Positions 7,406 through 15,092 of a stretch of 16,876 nt of DNA are shown here, in pieces; positions within the stretch are counted from its first letter, which is position 1, and the number at the start of each line of letters is the position of its first letter. The DNA comes from Erythrobacter sp. (GTDB lineage Bacteria; Pseudomonadota; Alphaproteobacteria; Sphingomonadales; Sphingomonadaceae). The notes under the pieces are model-generated. The model did not search any database. It worked only from the letters and a program-made list of their open reading frames with translations, and was not told the origin of the DNA. The stretch covers positions 1 to 16,876 of the forward strand of contig NZOF01000033.1 in NCBI GenBank assembly GCA_002695185.1, read 5' to 3'. Position numbers and translations under genes: made by a program.

Positions 7406-7863
7406 CACCCTCTACCCCTATATGACGAAACACCCTGATCGGGCACCCACAGGCCGTCAGGAGCAGCCCCGCTCTGCCAGAAAACGTCGATTGGTATGCC
7501 TCCTCGAGGATACCAGTAGCCGCCGATGCGCAGCCATTTCGGCTTCATTTCTTCGAACAGGCGTTGGCCGATCCCGACCGTCACGTCCTCATGGAACCCG
7601 CAATGATTGCGGAAAGATCCAAGGAATAGCTTTAGGCTTTTCGATTCGACTATGGTCGCATCGGGTGCGTAATCGAGCACGAGATGTGCAAAATCAGGTT
7701 GGCCAGTGACCGGGCACAATGAAGTGAATTCGGGCGCCGCGAACCTCACCATGTAAAGTTGTCCGGTTCGTGGGTTCGAAACATAGTCCAGTTCCGCCTC
7801 TTCGGGGGACGCAGGAAGGGGGCTATTCTCTCCGAGAAATTTGGGTGTCACTGTGTCGCTCAT
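7405..7863 (-). CDS. queF: NADPH-dependent 7-cyano-7-deazaguanine reductase QueF
   Basis: QueF reduces the nitrile of preQ0 to the aminomethyl group of preQ1 in queuosine biosynthesis. The protein has 152 residues, the length of the single-domain (YkvM-like, type I) QueF. Catalytic C50 ([11 protein letters not shown]) and D57 keep the seven-residue spacing of Cys55/Asp62 in the Bacillus enzyme. E73 opens the QueF signature [15 protein letters not shown], followed by CGFHED. The start at 7863 ([11 protein letters not shown]) matches the usual family N-terminus. An ATG three codons upstream (7872) is equally open and neither has a good Shine-Dalgarno. The gene leads a two-gene unit with DUF1499 and is divergent from the proline-rich protein. 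No other queuosine gene and no preQ1 riboswitch is seen here. Confidence 0.96.
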   Translation of the reverse strand: MSDTVTPKFLGENSPLPASPEEAELDYVSNPRTGQLYMVRFAAPEFTSLCPVTGQPDFAHLVLDYAPDATIVESKSLKLFLGSFRNHCGFHEDVTVGIGQRLFEEMKPKWLRIGGYWYPRGGIPIDVFWQSGAAPDGLWVPDQGVSSYRGRG

Positions 7864-7965
7864 GCAGCGCATCTGCCGCGAATGTCGGTTCGGCGCAAGG
7901 CGGGGCTTGGAAGCGCGGGCTTCAGTGCCTATTCAGCGGCCCGATCAAATCAGGCAACCACGCCC

Positions 7966-9084
7966 ATGCTTACCCGCAAATACCTTCCATTCATCGCGCT
8001 TACACTCGCTGCGCCGTCTCCGCTGCTCGCGCAGAGTGTGCAGGATTTCCAGCTGCCGCCAAATCCGACGCCTACGCCGACTCCGCGCGTCCAAGGACCC
8101 GTCGACACCGAGGGCGATGCGGTGCCAGTACGCCCCCGGGTCATCGTCACCCCGACCCCCACTCCGATGCCGGTCCCGACACCGCGGCAAACAGCCCCGG
8201 TTCAACCTACAATCGAGCAGCCGGCTCCGAGCCCATCGCGCCCTGCACCGACACGAGTTGTACCAGCTGATCGCCAGCCTCCTGCCACGCAGGACCAGCC
8301 ACGCACTTCGCCCTCAATTGAGGAGCCCTTGCCGACTGATCCCGCTGAAAACGGGCCGGTCGTGCCAGCTTCGCAAGCTCAGGCTCCATCTGCCGACACG
8401 ATAGCAGCGCCTGCACCGATCCAAGCCGACCCGATCGTTCCTGCGTCGGAGTCCGATCTCGGAAGTGAAAATTCGAACTGGATCTGGCCTGCCGTGGGAG
8501 GAAGCGTCCTGGCGCTGCTTGGCCTTGGCTACGCCTTTTCGCGACGGCGCCGGAGCGAGCCTCCACCGATGATAGAGCGGCCTGTGGTTAGTTCGGGCGG
8601 CCCCATCGCGGCAAACGATATCCATATCCGCACAGACGCTATCAAACTTACGCGTTCGGTAATGAACGCTACGCTTCACTACCGCGTATCGCTGATCAAC
8701 AAGGCTACCCGAGCACTGTCGAACGTCACGATCGGGGCTGATATAGTTTCGGCGCATGGCGGCGTGCCGATGGAGCAGCAAGTTGCCAGCGCAAGCCAAA
8801 CGCTGGAAAAGCGCCACCAGTTCGACCGCATCGCGCCGGGCCAGAATGTCCGCTATGAAGGCCAGATAACGATCCCGCTTTCGCAGGTGCGCGCTATCCG
8901 TCAGAACAACGCTGCGCTGTTCGTGCCCCTTCTGCGCCTGCGCGTCGACGGGGCAACCGCCGAGCCGTTGGTAAAAACCTTCGTAGTAGGTCTTGGTGTG
9001 CCCGGCGGTGGGAGGGTGATGCCCTTCCGTATCGATGAAGGGCCCCGCAGTTACGAACCGATTTCCGCTCGCGCCCTGGACTAA
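7966..9084 (+). CDS. Proline-rich, signal-peptide-bearing membrane protein of unknown function
   Basis: I do not recognise a named family. The 372-residue product starts with a typical signal peptide (MLTRKYLPFIALTLAAPSPL, probable cleavage after LLA at residue 22). About 145 residues rich in Pro, Thr and Ala follow, including runs such as NPTPTPTPRV and TPTPTPMPVPTPRQ, likely extended and disordered. A single membrane helix (about 172-192, WIWPAVGGSVLALLGLGYAF) is followed by SRRRR, which by the positive-inside rule puts the C-terminus in the cytoplasm. The last 165 or so residues look like a beta-rich domain (LHYRVSLINKATRALSNVTI, VPLLRLRVDG), reminiscent of Ig-like or CARDB-type folds. The start at 7966 is chosen for the signal peptide; the frame is open further upstream but lacks one. 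The Shine-Dalgarno is weak. It is divergent from queF. Confidence 0.75.
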   Translation: MLTRKYLPFIALTLAAPSPLLAQSVQDFQLPPNPTPTPTPRVQGPVDTEGDAVPVRPRVIVTPTPTPMPVPTPRQTAPVQPTIEQPAPSPSRPAPTRVVPADRQPPATQDQPRTSPSIEEPLPTDPAENGPVVPASQAQAPSADTIAAPAPIQADPIVPASESDLGSENSNWIWPAVGGSVLALLGLGYAFSRRRRSEPPPMIERPVVSSGGPIAANDIHIRTDAIKLTRSVMNATLHYRVSLINKATRALSNVTIGADIVSAHGGVPMEQQVASASQTLEKRHQFDRIAPGQNVRYEGQITIPLSQVRAIRQNNAALFVPLLRLRVDGATAEPLVKTFVVGLGVPGGGRVMPFRIDEGPRSYEPISARALD

Positions 9085-9116
9085 GGAAGGCCGACATCAT
9101 CGACAGTCCTCAAAGC

Positions 9117-9130
9117 GCACGCTAGCGTGC
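9117..9130. repeat. 14-base perfect palindrome upstream of sseA
   Basis: GCACGCTAGCGTGC reads the same on both strands. It ends five bases before the ATG at 9136 and covers the alternative GTG start at 9127. It could be an operator half-site pair, or chance. One such palindrome is expected somewhere in a window of this length, but rarely in so short an intergenic gap. Confidence 0.4.
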
Positions 9131-9135
9131 CGGAC

Positions 9136-9963
9136 ATGGACAAACTTGTTTCTACCGAATGGCTTGCCGCGAGGATGAGTTCCGATGACATCGTGATCCT
9201 CGATGCCACTCAGCACCTCCCCGATGCGGGCCGTGATGCACGCGCTGAATTCGAGGATGGGCACATTCCGGGTGCGCGCTTTCTCGATCTGGCGAGCTTC
9301 GTGGACGAAGAATCCGATGTCCCTAAAGCCGTGCCGAGCGCCGAACAGTTCGCCGAGCGCATGGGTGATCTGGGTATCGCACCGGGAAGCCGGATAATTC
9401 TCTACGATGACAGCGCGATCCGCAGTTCGGCGCGTGCCTGGTTCATCCTCGATCGTTACGGAGAAGACAATCTTGCGGTTCTAGACGGCGGTCTCGCTAA
9501 ATGGCGGGCTGAAGGCCGTGAGCTATCGCAACGTATCGTAGAAAACGCGCCGCGCCACCGTGCCGAACCGGAGCCGACGCGCGAGGTCAGGACCAAGGAG
9601 GAAATCCGCGAGAACCTTGAGGACGCGCAGTGGCAGGTGGTCGATGCGCGCGATACGGCTCGGTTCGAAGGCAAGGAAGGTAGCGGATCGGAAGGGCATA
9701 TCCCGGGCGCACGCAATGTACCCTTCGTTCGCCTGCTGAATGACGATGGTACCTACAAGGACCCGAATGCCATTCGTACCGAATTCGAGCGCGCTGGGGT
9801 TGATCTCGAGCGGCCAGTGGTCACCACTTGTAACAGCGGTATGACCGCAGCGGTCTTGCTGTTCGGATTGGAATTGACGGGCAAGGAAGACGTTGAACTG
9901 TATGACGGCAGCTGGATGGAATGGGGCAGCGATCCCGAATTGCCAAAGGAAAGCGGTGAGTGA
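9136..9963 (+). CDS. sseA: 3-mercaptopyruvate sulfurtransferase-type tandem rhodanese
   Basis: This is a sulfurtransferase of 275 residues with two rhodanese domains, at about residues 5-125 (inactive, with DGHIPGARFLDL) and 150-265 (active, with EGHIPGARNVPF). The catalytic cysteine is C232 in the loop CNSGMT. Mercaptopyruvate sulfurtransferases normally have CGSGVT and thiosulfate sulfurtransferases CRKGVT. The loop is therefore nearer the former, with two substitutions; the substrate assignment is probable, not certain. The enzyme moves sulfane sulfur from 3-mercaptopyruvate to thiol acceptors in the cytoplasm. The ATG at 9136 is preferred. A GTG at 9127 gives three more residues but lies inside a palindrome. 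No clear Shine-Dalgarno serves either. The gene precedes metC by 71 bases on the same strand. Confidence 0.88.
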   Translation: MDKLVSTEWLAARMSSDDIVILDATQHLPDAGRDARAEFEDGHIPGARFLDLASFVDEESDVPKAVPSAEQFAERMGDLGIAPGSRIILYDDSAIRSSARAWFILDRYGEDNLAVLDGGLAKWRAEGRELSQRIVENAPRHRAEPEPTREVRTKEEIRENLEDAQWQVVDARDTARFEGKEGSGSEGHIPGARNVPFVRLLNDDGTYKDPNAIRTEFERAGVDLERPVVTTCNSGMTAAVLLFGLELTGKEDVELYDGSWMEWGSDPELPKESGE

Positions 9964-10034
9964 GACTTGCCACCTCTCTTGCTGAATACGGCCACAGCCA
10001 ATTGCGTCTGAACCGCAGGATAACCGGAGCATAA

Positions 10035-11246
10035 ATGAGTTCCCATAAGAGTGATGCGATAGGTAAGGGTACGAAGCTGGTTACCGGCGGGCGTTCCGGC
10101 GCCTTCGGCGAGCATGTCGTCAACCCCCCTGTCTGGCGTGCCAGTACGCATCTCTACTCCGACTGCGGTGCTCTGCGTGAAGGCGTCAAAAGCAATGCGG
10201 ACGGCCACTTCTTCTACGGAAGGCGGGGCGCGCCCACGCAATGGGCCTTGGCTGAGGCGCTGACGGAGCTTGAGCCGGGCGCCGATGGAACCGTGCTCTA
10301 TCCAAGCGGACTGGCTGCGCTCGTTGGAGCGCTTATGGCAGTTTTGCGCGCGGGCGATGTACTTCTGGTGCAGGACAATGCCTATGATCCAACCCGCAAC
10401 ACGGCGATGGGATTGTTGAGGCGCTACGGAGTAGAGCATCGCTTTTTCGACCCGCTCGATTTAGACACCTACGCCGCTGCCTTTTGCGAAAAGACCAAGG
10501 CCGTCATGCTCGAAAATCCGGGCAGCCTGACAATGGAAATCTGCGATGTTCCGGCGCTTGCGCAAGTGGCTCGCGAAAAGAGCGCCGTAACGTTGATCGA
10601 CAACACATGGGCAACCTCGACAGGGTTTGCCGCGTTGGCGCACGGCTGCGATATCTCGATCACAGCGTTGACCAAGCATATCGGTGGCCACTCCGACGTG
10701 ATGATGGGTGCTGCCAGCGCAGGCGAAAAATGGCACCGCCGCTTGCGTCAGACTGCGCAGCAACTCGGGCATGTTGTATCGCCCGACGATGCCGCACTCG
10801 CTCTGCGTGGGTTACGCACGATGGGCGTACGGTTGAAACAGGAAAGCGAAAGCGCGCTTGCAATTGCACGCTGGCTCAGCGGGCGCGACGAAGTGGCGCA
10901 TGTGTTGTGCCCGATGCTTCCCGACGCGCCGGGCTACGATATGTGGCAGCGTGACTTCACTGGAGGGTGCGGCCTTTTCAGCTTTGTCCTGCGTGGGCGG
11001 GACGATGCGGCTCGCTGCCGCCTGATCGACGCATTGGATCTGTTCGGCATAGGCTACAGTTGGGGCGGCTTCGAAAGCCTTGCGCTTCCGTTCGACGTTG
11101 AACCGATCCGCAAGAAGATGTCTTGGCCTAAAGAGGGCTGGGGGGTTGAGGATCGCTGCGGTATACGCTTATCCATCGGGCTCGAAGATACGGACGATCT
11201 GATCGCCGATCTGGAGCAGGCCTTCGCGGTCATGAATCAGGGATAG
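10035..11246 (+). CDS. metC: Cystathionine beta-lyase (PLP-dependent)
   Basis: This is a Cys/Met-metabolism PLP enzyme of 403 residues. It is expected to cleave cystathionine to homocysteine, pyruvate and ammonia in methionine synthesis. The PLP lysine is K214 in ALTKHIGGHSD. Y61 in FFYGRRG, the LYPSGLAAL phosphate-cup region, VQDNAYDPTRN and LIDNTWAT fit the family. The late motif IGYSWGGFESL is typical of the MetC branch rather than of gamma-synthases or gamma-lyases. The length is normal. GGAG lies six bases before the ATG. It follows sseA and is followed after 13 bases by the MscS-type gene, so the three may share a transcript. Confidence 0.94.
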   Translation: MSSHKSDAIGKGTKLVTGGRSGAFGEHVVNPPVWRASTHLYSDCGALREGVKSNADGHFFYGRRGAPTQWALAEALTELEPGADGTVLYPSGLAALVGALMAVLRAGDVLLVQDNAYDPTRNTAMGLLRRYGVEHRFFDPLDLDTYAAAFCEKTKAVMLENPGSLTMEICDVPALAQVAREKSAVTLIDNTWATSTGFAALAHGCDISITALTKHIGGHSDVMMGAASAGEKWHRRLRQTAQQLGHVVSPDDAALALRGLRTMGVRLKQESESALAIARWLSGRDEVAHVLCPMLPDAPGYDMWQRDFTGGCGLFSFVLRGRDDAARCRLIDALDLFGIGYSWGGFESLALPFDVEPIRKKMSWPKEGWGVEDRCGIRLSIGLEDTDDLIADLEQAFAVMNQG

Positions 11247-11259
11247 ATACGGGACTTAC

Positions 11260-12315
11260 GTGCAAGGCGATACACCCCCCACTGCCACTCCTACCCAGGA
11301 CGCAGCTCCGGTAGAGCAAGCCTGGAGCCTGGCCGAAAATGCGCCGGATCAAGGCGGTGTCGCCGCCGCCGAGGGGTTCAAGGAAGCGGTCGGCAGTCAG
11401 AATGAAACGGTCGGTTCCGTCTTGGATGGTCTCGATGCGGTGGCACTCAGCATGGGCGACATGCGGATCTCTCTGCTCGACGTGCTGCTAGTCGCTGCGA
11501 TCGTGGCCGGTGTGCTATTCTTTGCCTGGTTCTTCAGCAAGCTGGCACGTCGCGGTGTGCGCCGCTTCACCAAGCTGGACGATACGCAGCAGCTTCTGGC
11601 GGAGAAAATACTCACGATCGTGGTCTGGGCGGCCGCCTTCTTCCTCGGCATCGACCTGCTCGGCATCGATCTTACCGCACTCGCCGTATTCTCAGGCGCC
11701 TTCGGTCTTGCCATCGGTTTCGGTCTTCAGAAAACTTTCGGTAACTTGATTGCGGGCATCATCCTGCTGATGGACAAATCGATCAAGCCGGGTGACGTGA
11801 TCGCTGTGGCAGATATGGCCGGCAACGAGACGTTCGGGCAGATCCGCAAGATCGGGGTTCGCGCGGTTTCAGTAACCACCCGTGATCAGCGCGAGTATCT
11901 CATTCCGAACGAAAATCTGATGATCAATCAGGTGGAGAACTGGTCCTATTCCAGCAAAAACGTGAGGATGCAGGTCCCGGTAGGAGTCAGCTACGAAGCT
12001 GACATGAACCTGGCCGAAAAGCTGATGCTCGAAGCCGCAGCCAATTGCGACCGAATACTGAAGGCTCCTCCGCCCACAGTCTGGATGAGCGAATATGGCG
12101 ACAATTCAGTCAATTTCATCATCCACTGTTGGATCCAGGACCCTGAAGATGGTGTGGGCAATGTTCGGAGTGCCGTGCTGAAAAAGCTCTGGTGGCTGTT
12201 TAAAGAGAATGGCGTGGAAATCCCGTTCCCGCAGCGTGACATTCACATTCGCTCTAGCGATCAGCTCGATCGGTGGTTCGCAGCGCGAAATGGCGAGCTG
12301 CCTACAAAAGATTAG
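11260..12315 (+). CDS. MscS-type mechanosensitive ion channel
   Basis: This is a small-conductance mechanosensitive channel of 351 residues in the inner membrane, opening under hypo-osmotic stress. A hydrophilic, Ala/Gly/acid-rich N-terminal stretch of about 68 residues precedes three membrane helices at about 72-93, 112-134 and 139-170. The third is the pore helix with the diagnostic run FSGAFGLAIGFGLQKTFGNL. It leads into the MscS beta domain (SIKPGDVIAV, TRDQREYLIPNENLM, INQVENWSYSS) and an alpha/beta C-terminal domain ending near VEIPFPQRDIHIR. The start is GTG at 11260 with a weak GGGA upstream. In-frame ATGs at residues 65 and 68, just before the first helix, are alternatives. It lies 13 bases after metC and 97 bases before cobA. 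No link to sulfur metabolism is evident. Confidence 0.93.
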   Translation: MQGDTPPTATPTQDAAPVEQAWSLAENAPDQGGVAAAEGFKEAVGSQNETVGSVLDGLDAVALSMGDMRISLLDVLLVAAIVAGVLFFAWFFSKLARRGVRRFTKLDDTQQLLAEKILTIVVWAAAFFLGIDLLGIDLTALAVFSGAFGLAIGFGLQKTFGNLIAGIILLMDKSIKPGDVIAVADMAGNETFGQIRKIGVRAVSVTTRDQREYLIPNENLMINQVENWSYSSKNVRMQVPVGVSYEADMNLAEKLMLEAAANCDRILKAPPPTVWMSEYGDNSVNFIIHCWIQDPEDGVGNVRSAVLKKLWWLFKENGVEIPFPQRDIHIRSSDQLDRWFAARNGELPTKD

Positions 12316-12412
12316 GTTGGAGCGCCCACAGCGGGGGTTTCAAAATTTCCGCTACCTTGCCGCACACGCATTTTGATTGGCGAAGTTTTGCCCACTCGCA
12401 CATCTTCCAGTC

Positions 12413-13168
12413 ATGGCAAAAGCTGGAACCATCTATCTCGTCGGCGCAGGACCGGGCGATACCGACCTTCTCACCGTGCGCGCAGCGCGGCTGATCGAAG
12501 GCGCGGACGTCATCGTTCATGACGGGCTGGTCGATCAATCAATTCTTGATCTTGCCCCGCGTGGTGCGGAACTGATTTCGGTCGCGAAGCGACGTTCGAA
12601 GCACACGATGCCGCAGGAAGAGATCAATCAGTTGCTGATCTCCATCGCGAGAAGCGGACAAAATGTCGTGCGCCTCAAGGGCGGCGATCCCTTCGTCTTC
12701 GGACGGGGCGGTGAAGAGGCGGAAGCTGCACGCGCGGCGGGCTTATCGGTAGAGATCGTCCCCGGTATCAGTGCAGCCAATGGTGCGGCAGCGGCGGCGC
12801 AGATCGCGCTTACACACCGCGATGCTTCGTCAATCGTCAGCTTCGTGGCAGGTCAATGCAAGGGCTTGGCTGATCAGGATTGGGCGGGGCTGGCCGGAAA
12901 GGGTCGCACGCTGGTCATCTACATGGGTGTGAAGACCGCGCCTTTGATCGCGGAAAAGCTCATGGCCGATGGCCTTTCGCCCGAAATGCCAGTTGCGGTC
13001 ATCGAAAATGGTGCACGGCCAAGTATGCGCGTCCTGCGGGCGTCGCTGGCCGGGTTGCCCGATCTGGTGGAACGCGAAAAGGTGATCAGCCCTTCGCTCA
13101 TCGTGATTGGCGAAGTGACTGCACGTGACGATGCGCTGGCGGCTCTCGCGCAGGAGGCGGCGATATGA
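12413..13168 (+). CDS. cobA: Uroporphyrinogen-III C-methyltransferase (SUMT)
   Basis: SUMT methylates uroporphyrinogen III twice with SAM to give precorrin-2, the precursor of siroheme and of cobalamin. The protein has 251 residues, the length of single-domain SUMTs. It lacks the dehydrogenase/ferrochelatase domain of E. coli CysG. Motifs are VGAGPGDTDLLTVRA near the N-terminus, HDGLVD, VRLKGGDPFVFGRGGEE, EIVPGISAANGAAA and the late region PVAVIENG. Its place at the head of the sulfite reductase operon implies that it supplies siroheme for CysI; a precorrin-2 dehydrogenase/ferrochelatase must be encoded elsewhere. The ATG at 12413 gives the family N-terminus (MAKAGTIYLVG). A TTG 12 codons upstream is open but less likely. 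The stop overlaps the next start as ATGA. Confidence 0.95.
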   Translation: MAKAGTIYLVGAGPGDTDLLTVRAARLIEGADVIVHDGLVDQSILDLAPRGAELISVAKRRSKHTMPQEEINQLLISIARSGQNVVRLKGGDPFVFGRGGEEAEAARAAGLSVEIVPGISAANGAAAAAQIALTHRDASSIVSFVAGQCKGLADQDWAGLAGKGRTLVIYMGVKTAPLIAEKLMADGLSPEMPVAVIENGARPSMRVLRASLAGLPDLVEREKVISPSLIVIGEVTARDDALAALAQEAAI

Positions 13169-13461
13169 GAATACTCACCGGAAATGATTTGAAGACCGGC
13201 TTCGTCACCTGGTGGACGGGCAGCGATTGGTCGTTGCATGTAGAAGATGCTGCCGATGTCACCGGCAAGGAAGACGAGATCGCAAGCCGCGAGGAAGCCG
13301 CTCGCCGCGTTAACGTGCCCTATGCCATCGATGCCGAATTGCACGATGGCAGCCCGCGCCCGGCGCATATCAAGGACCGCGTCCGCGCTCTCGGGCCTAC
13401 CGTGCGGCAGGACCTCACCCTCAAACCGGCCGATCCCGATATCGGCAACTGGGTTATCTGA
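13165..13461 (+). CDS. DUF2849 family protein of the sulfite reductase operon
   Basis: This 98-residue soluble protein belongs to DUF2849, a family typically found next to cysI in alphaproteobacteria. Its biochemical role is unknown. Visible family features are the start MRILTGNDLKTGFVTWW, the middle AARRVNVPYAIDAEL, and the end RALGPTVRQDLTLKP followed by DIGNWVI. It contains no cysteine, so it cannot itself carry an Fe-S cluster. It also shows no flavin-binding motif. AGGAGG at 13152-13157, inside the end of cobA, lies seven bases before the ATG. The start overlaps the cobA stop by four bases, and its TGA overlaps the cysI ATG by one base (TGATG). A supporting role for sulfite reductase, such as assembly, regulation or contact with the electron donor, is inference from context. 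Confidence 0.93.
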   Translation: MRILTGNDLKTGFVTWWTGSDWSLHVEDAADVTGKEDEIASREEAARRVNVPYAIDAELHDGSPRPAHIKDRVRALGPTVRQDLTLKPADPDIGNWVI

Positions 13462-15092
13462 TGTATCTTTACGACCAATATGACCAGACGATAGTCGATG
13501 CCCGTGTCGAGGAATTCCGCGACCAGGCGCAGCGCCGCCTCGACGGCAAGCTGACCGAAGACCAGTTCAAGCCGCTGCGGCTGATGAACGGGCTCTACCT
13601 CCAGCTGCACGCTTATATGCTGCGGGTTGCGATCCCTTATGGCACGCTCAACAGCCGGCAGATGCATGCGTTGGCGGATATCGCGGACAAGTATGATCGC
13701 GGGTATGGGCATTTCACCACGCGGCAGAACATCCAGTACAACTGGATCAAGCTGGAGGACGCGGCGGATATCCTGGCCGATCTGGCGAAGGTCGAGATGC
13801 ATGCCATCCAGACCAGCGGGAATTGCATCCGTAATATCAGTTCGGATCACTTCGCCGGCGCTGCCGCGGACGAGGTTGTCGACCCGCGGCCCTATGCCGA
13901 ATTGCTTCGTCAGTGGTCGAGTTTCCACCCTGAATTCAGCTACTTGCCGCGCAAGTTCAAGATCGCGGTGATCGCTAGCGACAGCGATCGGGCCGCGATG
14001 CGGTTGCATGATATCGGGATCCAGATCGTGGAGCGCGATGGCGAGCTGGGGGCCAAGTTCTATGTCGGCGGCGGCATGGGACGCACCCCGATGGTGGCGC
14101 CCTGCATCAAGGAATTTGTCCCGCTTGATCAGCTGGTTACCTATACCGAGGCCTGCCTGCGCGTGTACAATCTGCAAGGCCGGCGCGACAATAAGTACAA
14201 GGCCCGCATCAAGATCCTGGTCCATGAAATGGGCGCCGAGGCCTATGCCGAGGCGGTTGAAAAAGTGTACGGAAAACTGGCCGAACACCCTCTTGATCGG
14301 GTGGTCGAAGAGTTGGAACGCATCCGGACGTTCTTCGAAGACCCCCTGTTCGAGGAAGCTGCGAGCGAAACGATCGATCGCACCGATCCCGACTTCGCAC
14401 TGTGGGTCGATCGCAACACTGTGGCGCATAAGGCACCCGGTTATGTGTCGGCCGTCATCAGCCTGAAGCCCGTCGGCGGCATCCCCGGCGATGCGACTTC
14501 GGAGCAGATGCGCCTGATGGCCGATCTGGCGAAGGATTACAGCTTCGACGAATTGCGCGTGATGCACACGCAGAACATCGTCCTGCCGCATGTGCGCAAG
14601 GCCGACCTGCATGCCCTATGGACCGCGCTGAACGGGGCCGGGCTGGGCAGTCCCAATCTCGACACGGTCGAAGATATCATCGCCTGCCCAGGGCTCGATT
14701 ATTGCAGCCTCGCCAACGCACGGTCGATCCCGGTGGCGCAGCAGATTTCGCAGCGCTTCGCCGCCAACGGGAAGACCGAGGCGCTGGGCCAGCTGAAGCT
14801 GAAGATTTCCGGCTGCATCAATGCCTGCGGGCATCACCACGTCGGCCACATCGGCATCCTGGGCGTCGACCGCAAAGGGGTGGAGAATTACCAGCTCCTC
14901 CTCGGCGGGAGCGAGGCCGAAGACGTCAGCCTGGCCAAGATCACCGGACCCGGCTTCGACGAGGCAGGCATTGTCGATGCGGTGGAAACCGCCGCCGATG
15001 TCTATCTGCGCGAACGCCAGGACGGAGAGCGCTTCCTCGATACCTATCGCCGCATCGGCATGAACCCTTTCAAGGAGGCGCTCTATGGCTGA
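13461..15092 (+). CDS. cysI: Assimilatory sulfite (nitrite/sulfite) reductase, siroheme-[4Fe-4S] protein
   Basis: This enzyme reduces sulfite to sulfide with six electrons. The 543-residue protein has the duplicated ferredoxin-like half domains and siroheme domains of the family. FTTRQNIQYNW at about 85-95 is the first siroheme-binding signature. The cluster cysteines are C409 and C415 (CPGLDYC) and C452 and C456 (SGCINACGHHH). MHTQNIVLPHV marks the second half domain. The length and the sulfur neighbours (cobA, cysH) favour sulfite over nitrite as substrate. No CysJ flavoprotein is encoded nearby, so the electron donor, perhaps ferredoxin or another reductase, is unknown. The gene starts at TGATG on the DUF2849 stop. 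It overlaps the DUF934 gene by eight bases at its end. Confidence 0.96.
   Translation: MYLYDQYDQTIVDARVEEFRDQAQRRLDGKLTEDQFKPLRLMNGLYLQLHAYMLRVAIPYGTLNSRQMHALADIADKYDRGYGHFTTRQNIQYNWIKLEDAADILADLAKVEMHAIQTSGNCIRNISSDHFAGAAADEVVDPRPYAELLRQWSSFHPEFSYLPRKFKIAVIASDSDRAAMRLHDIGIQIVERDGELGAKFYVGGGMGRTPMVAPCIKEFVPLDQLVTYTEACLRVYNLQGRRDNKYKARIKILVHEMGAEAYAEAVEKVYGKLAEHPLDRVVEELERIRTFFEDPLFEEAASETIDRTDPDFALWVDRNTVAHKAPGYVSAVISLKPVGGIPGDATSEQMRLMADLAKDYSFDELRVMHTQNIVLPHVRKADLHALWTALNGAGLGSPNLDTVEDIIACPGLDYCSLANARSIPVAQQISQRFAANGKTEALGQLKLKISGCINACGHHHVGHIGILGVDRKGVENYQLLLGGSEAEDVSLAKITGPGFDEAGIVDAVETAADVYLRERQDGERFLDTYRRIGMNPFKEALYG

Noticed and set aside
7864..7965. A preQ1 riboswitch upstream of queF
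   Set aside because: No preQ1-type hairpin followed by an A-rich tail is seen in the 102-base divergent gap.
8062..8200. A tandem DNA repeat coding the Thr-Pro runs of the proline-rich protein
   Set aside because: The amino-acid pattern repeats, but codons vary between copies and no exact DNA unit recurs, so it is described as a protein feature only.
9964..10034. A SAM or other sulfur riboswitch upstream of metC
   Set aside because: The 71-base gap is too short and has no matching stem arrangement.
12316..12412. A sigma-70 promoter or cys operator before cobA
   Set aside because: TTG-containing hexamers occur (for example 12357-12362) but none is followed at 16-18 bases by a credible -10. 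No clear dyad was found, so no site is called.
13320..14612. A 430-codon open frame on the minus strand opposite cysI
   Set aside because: It overlaps cysI completely, and cysI carries all family motifs. The translation has no recognisable domain.
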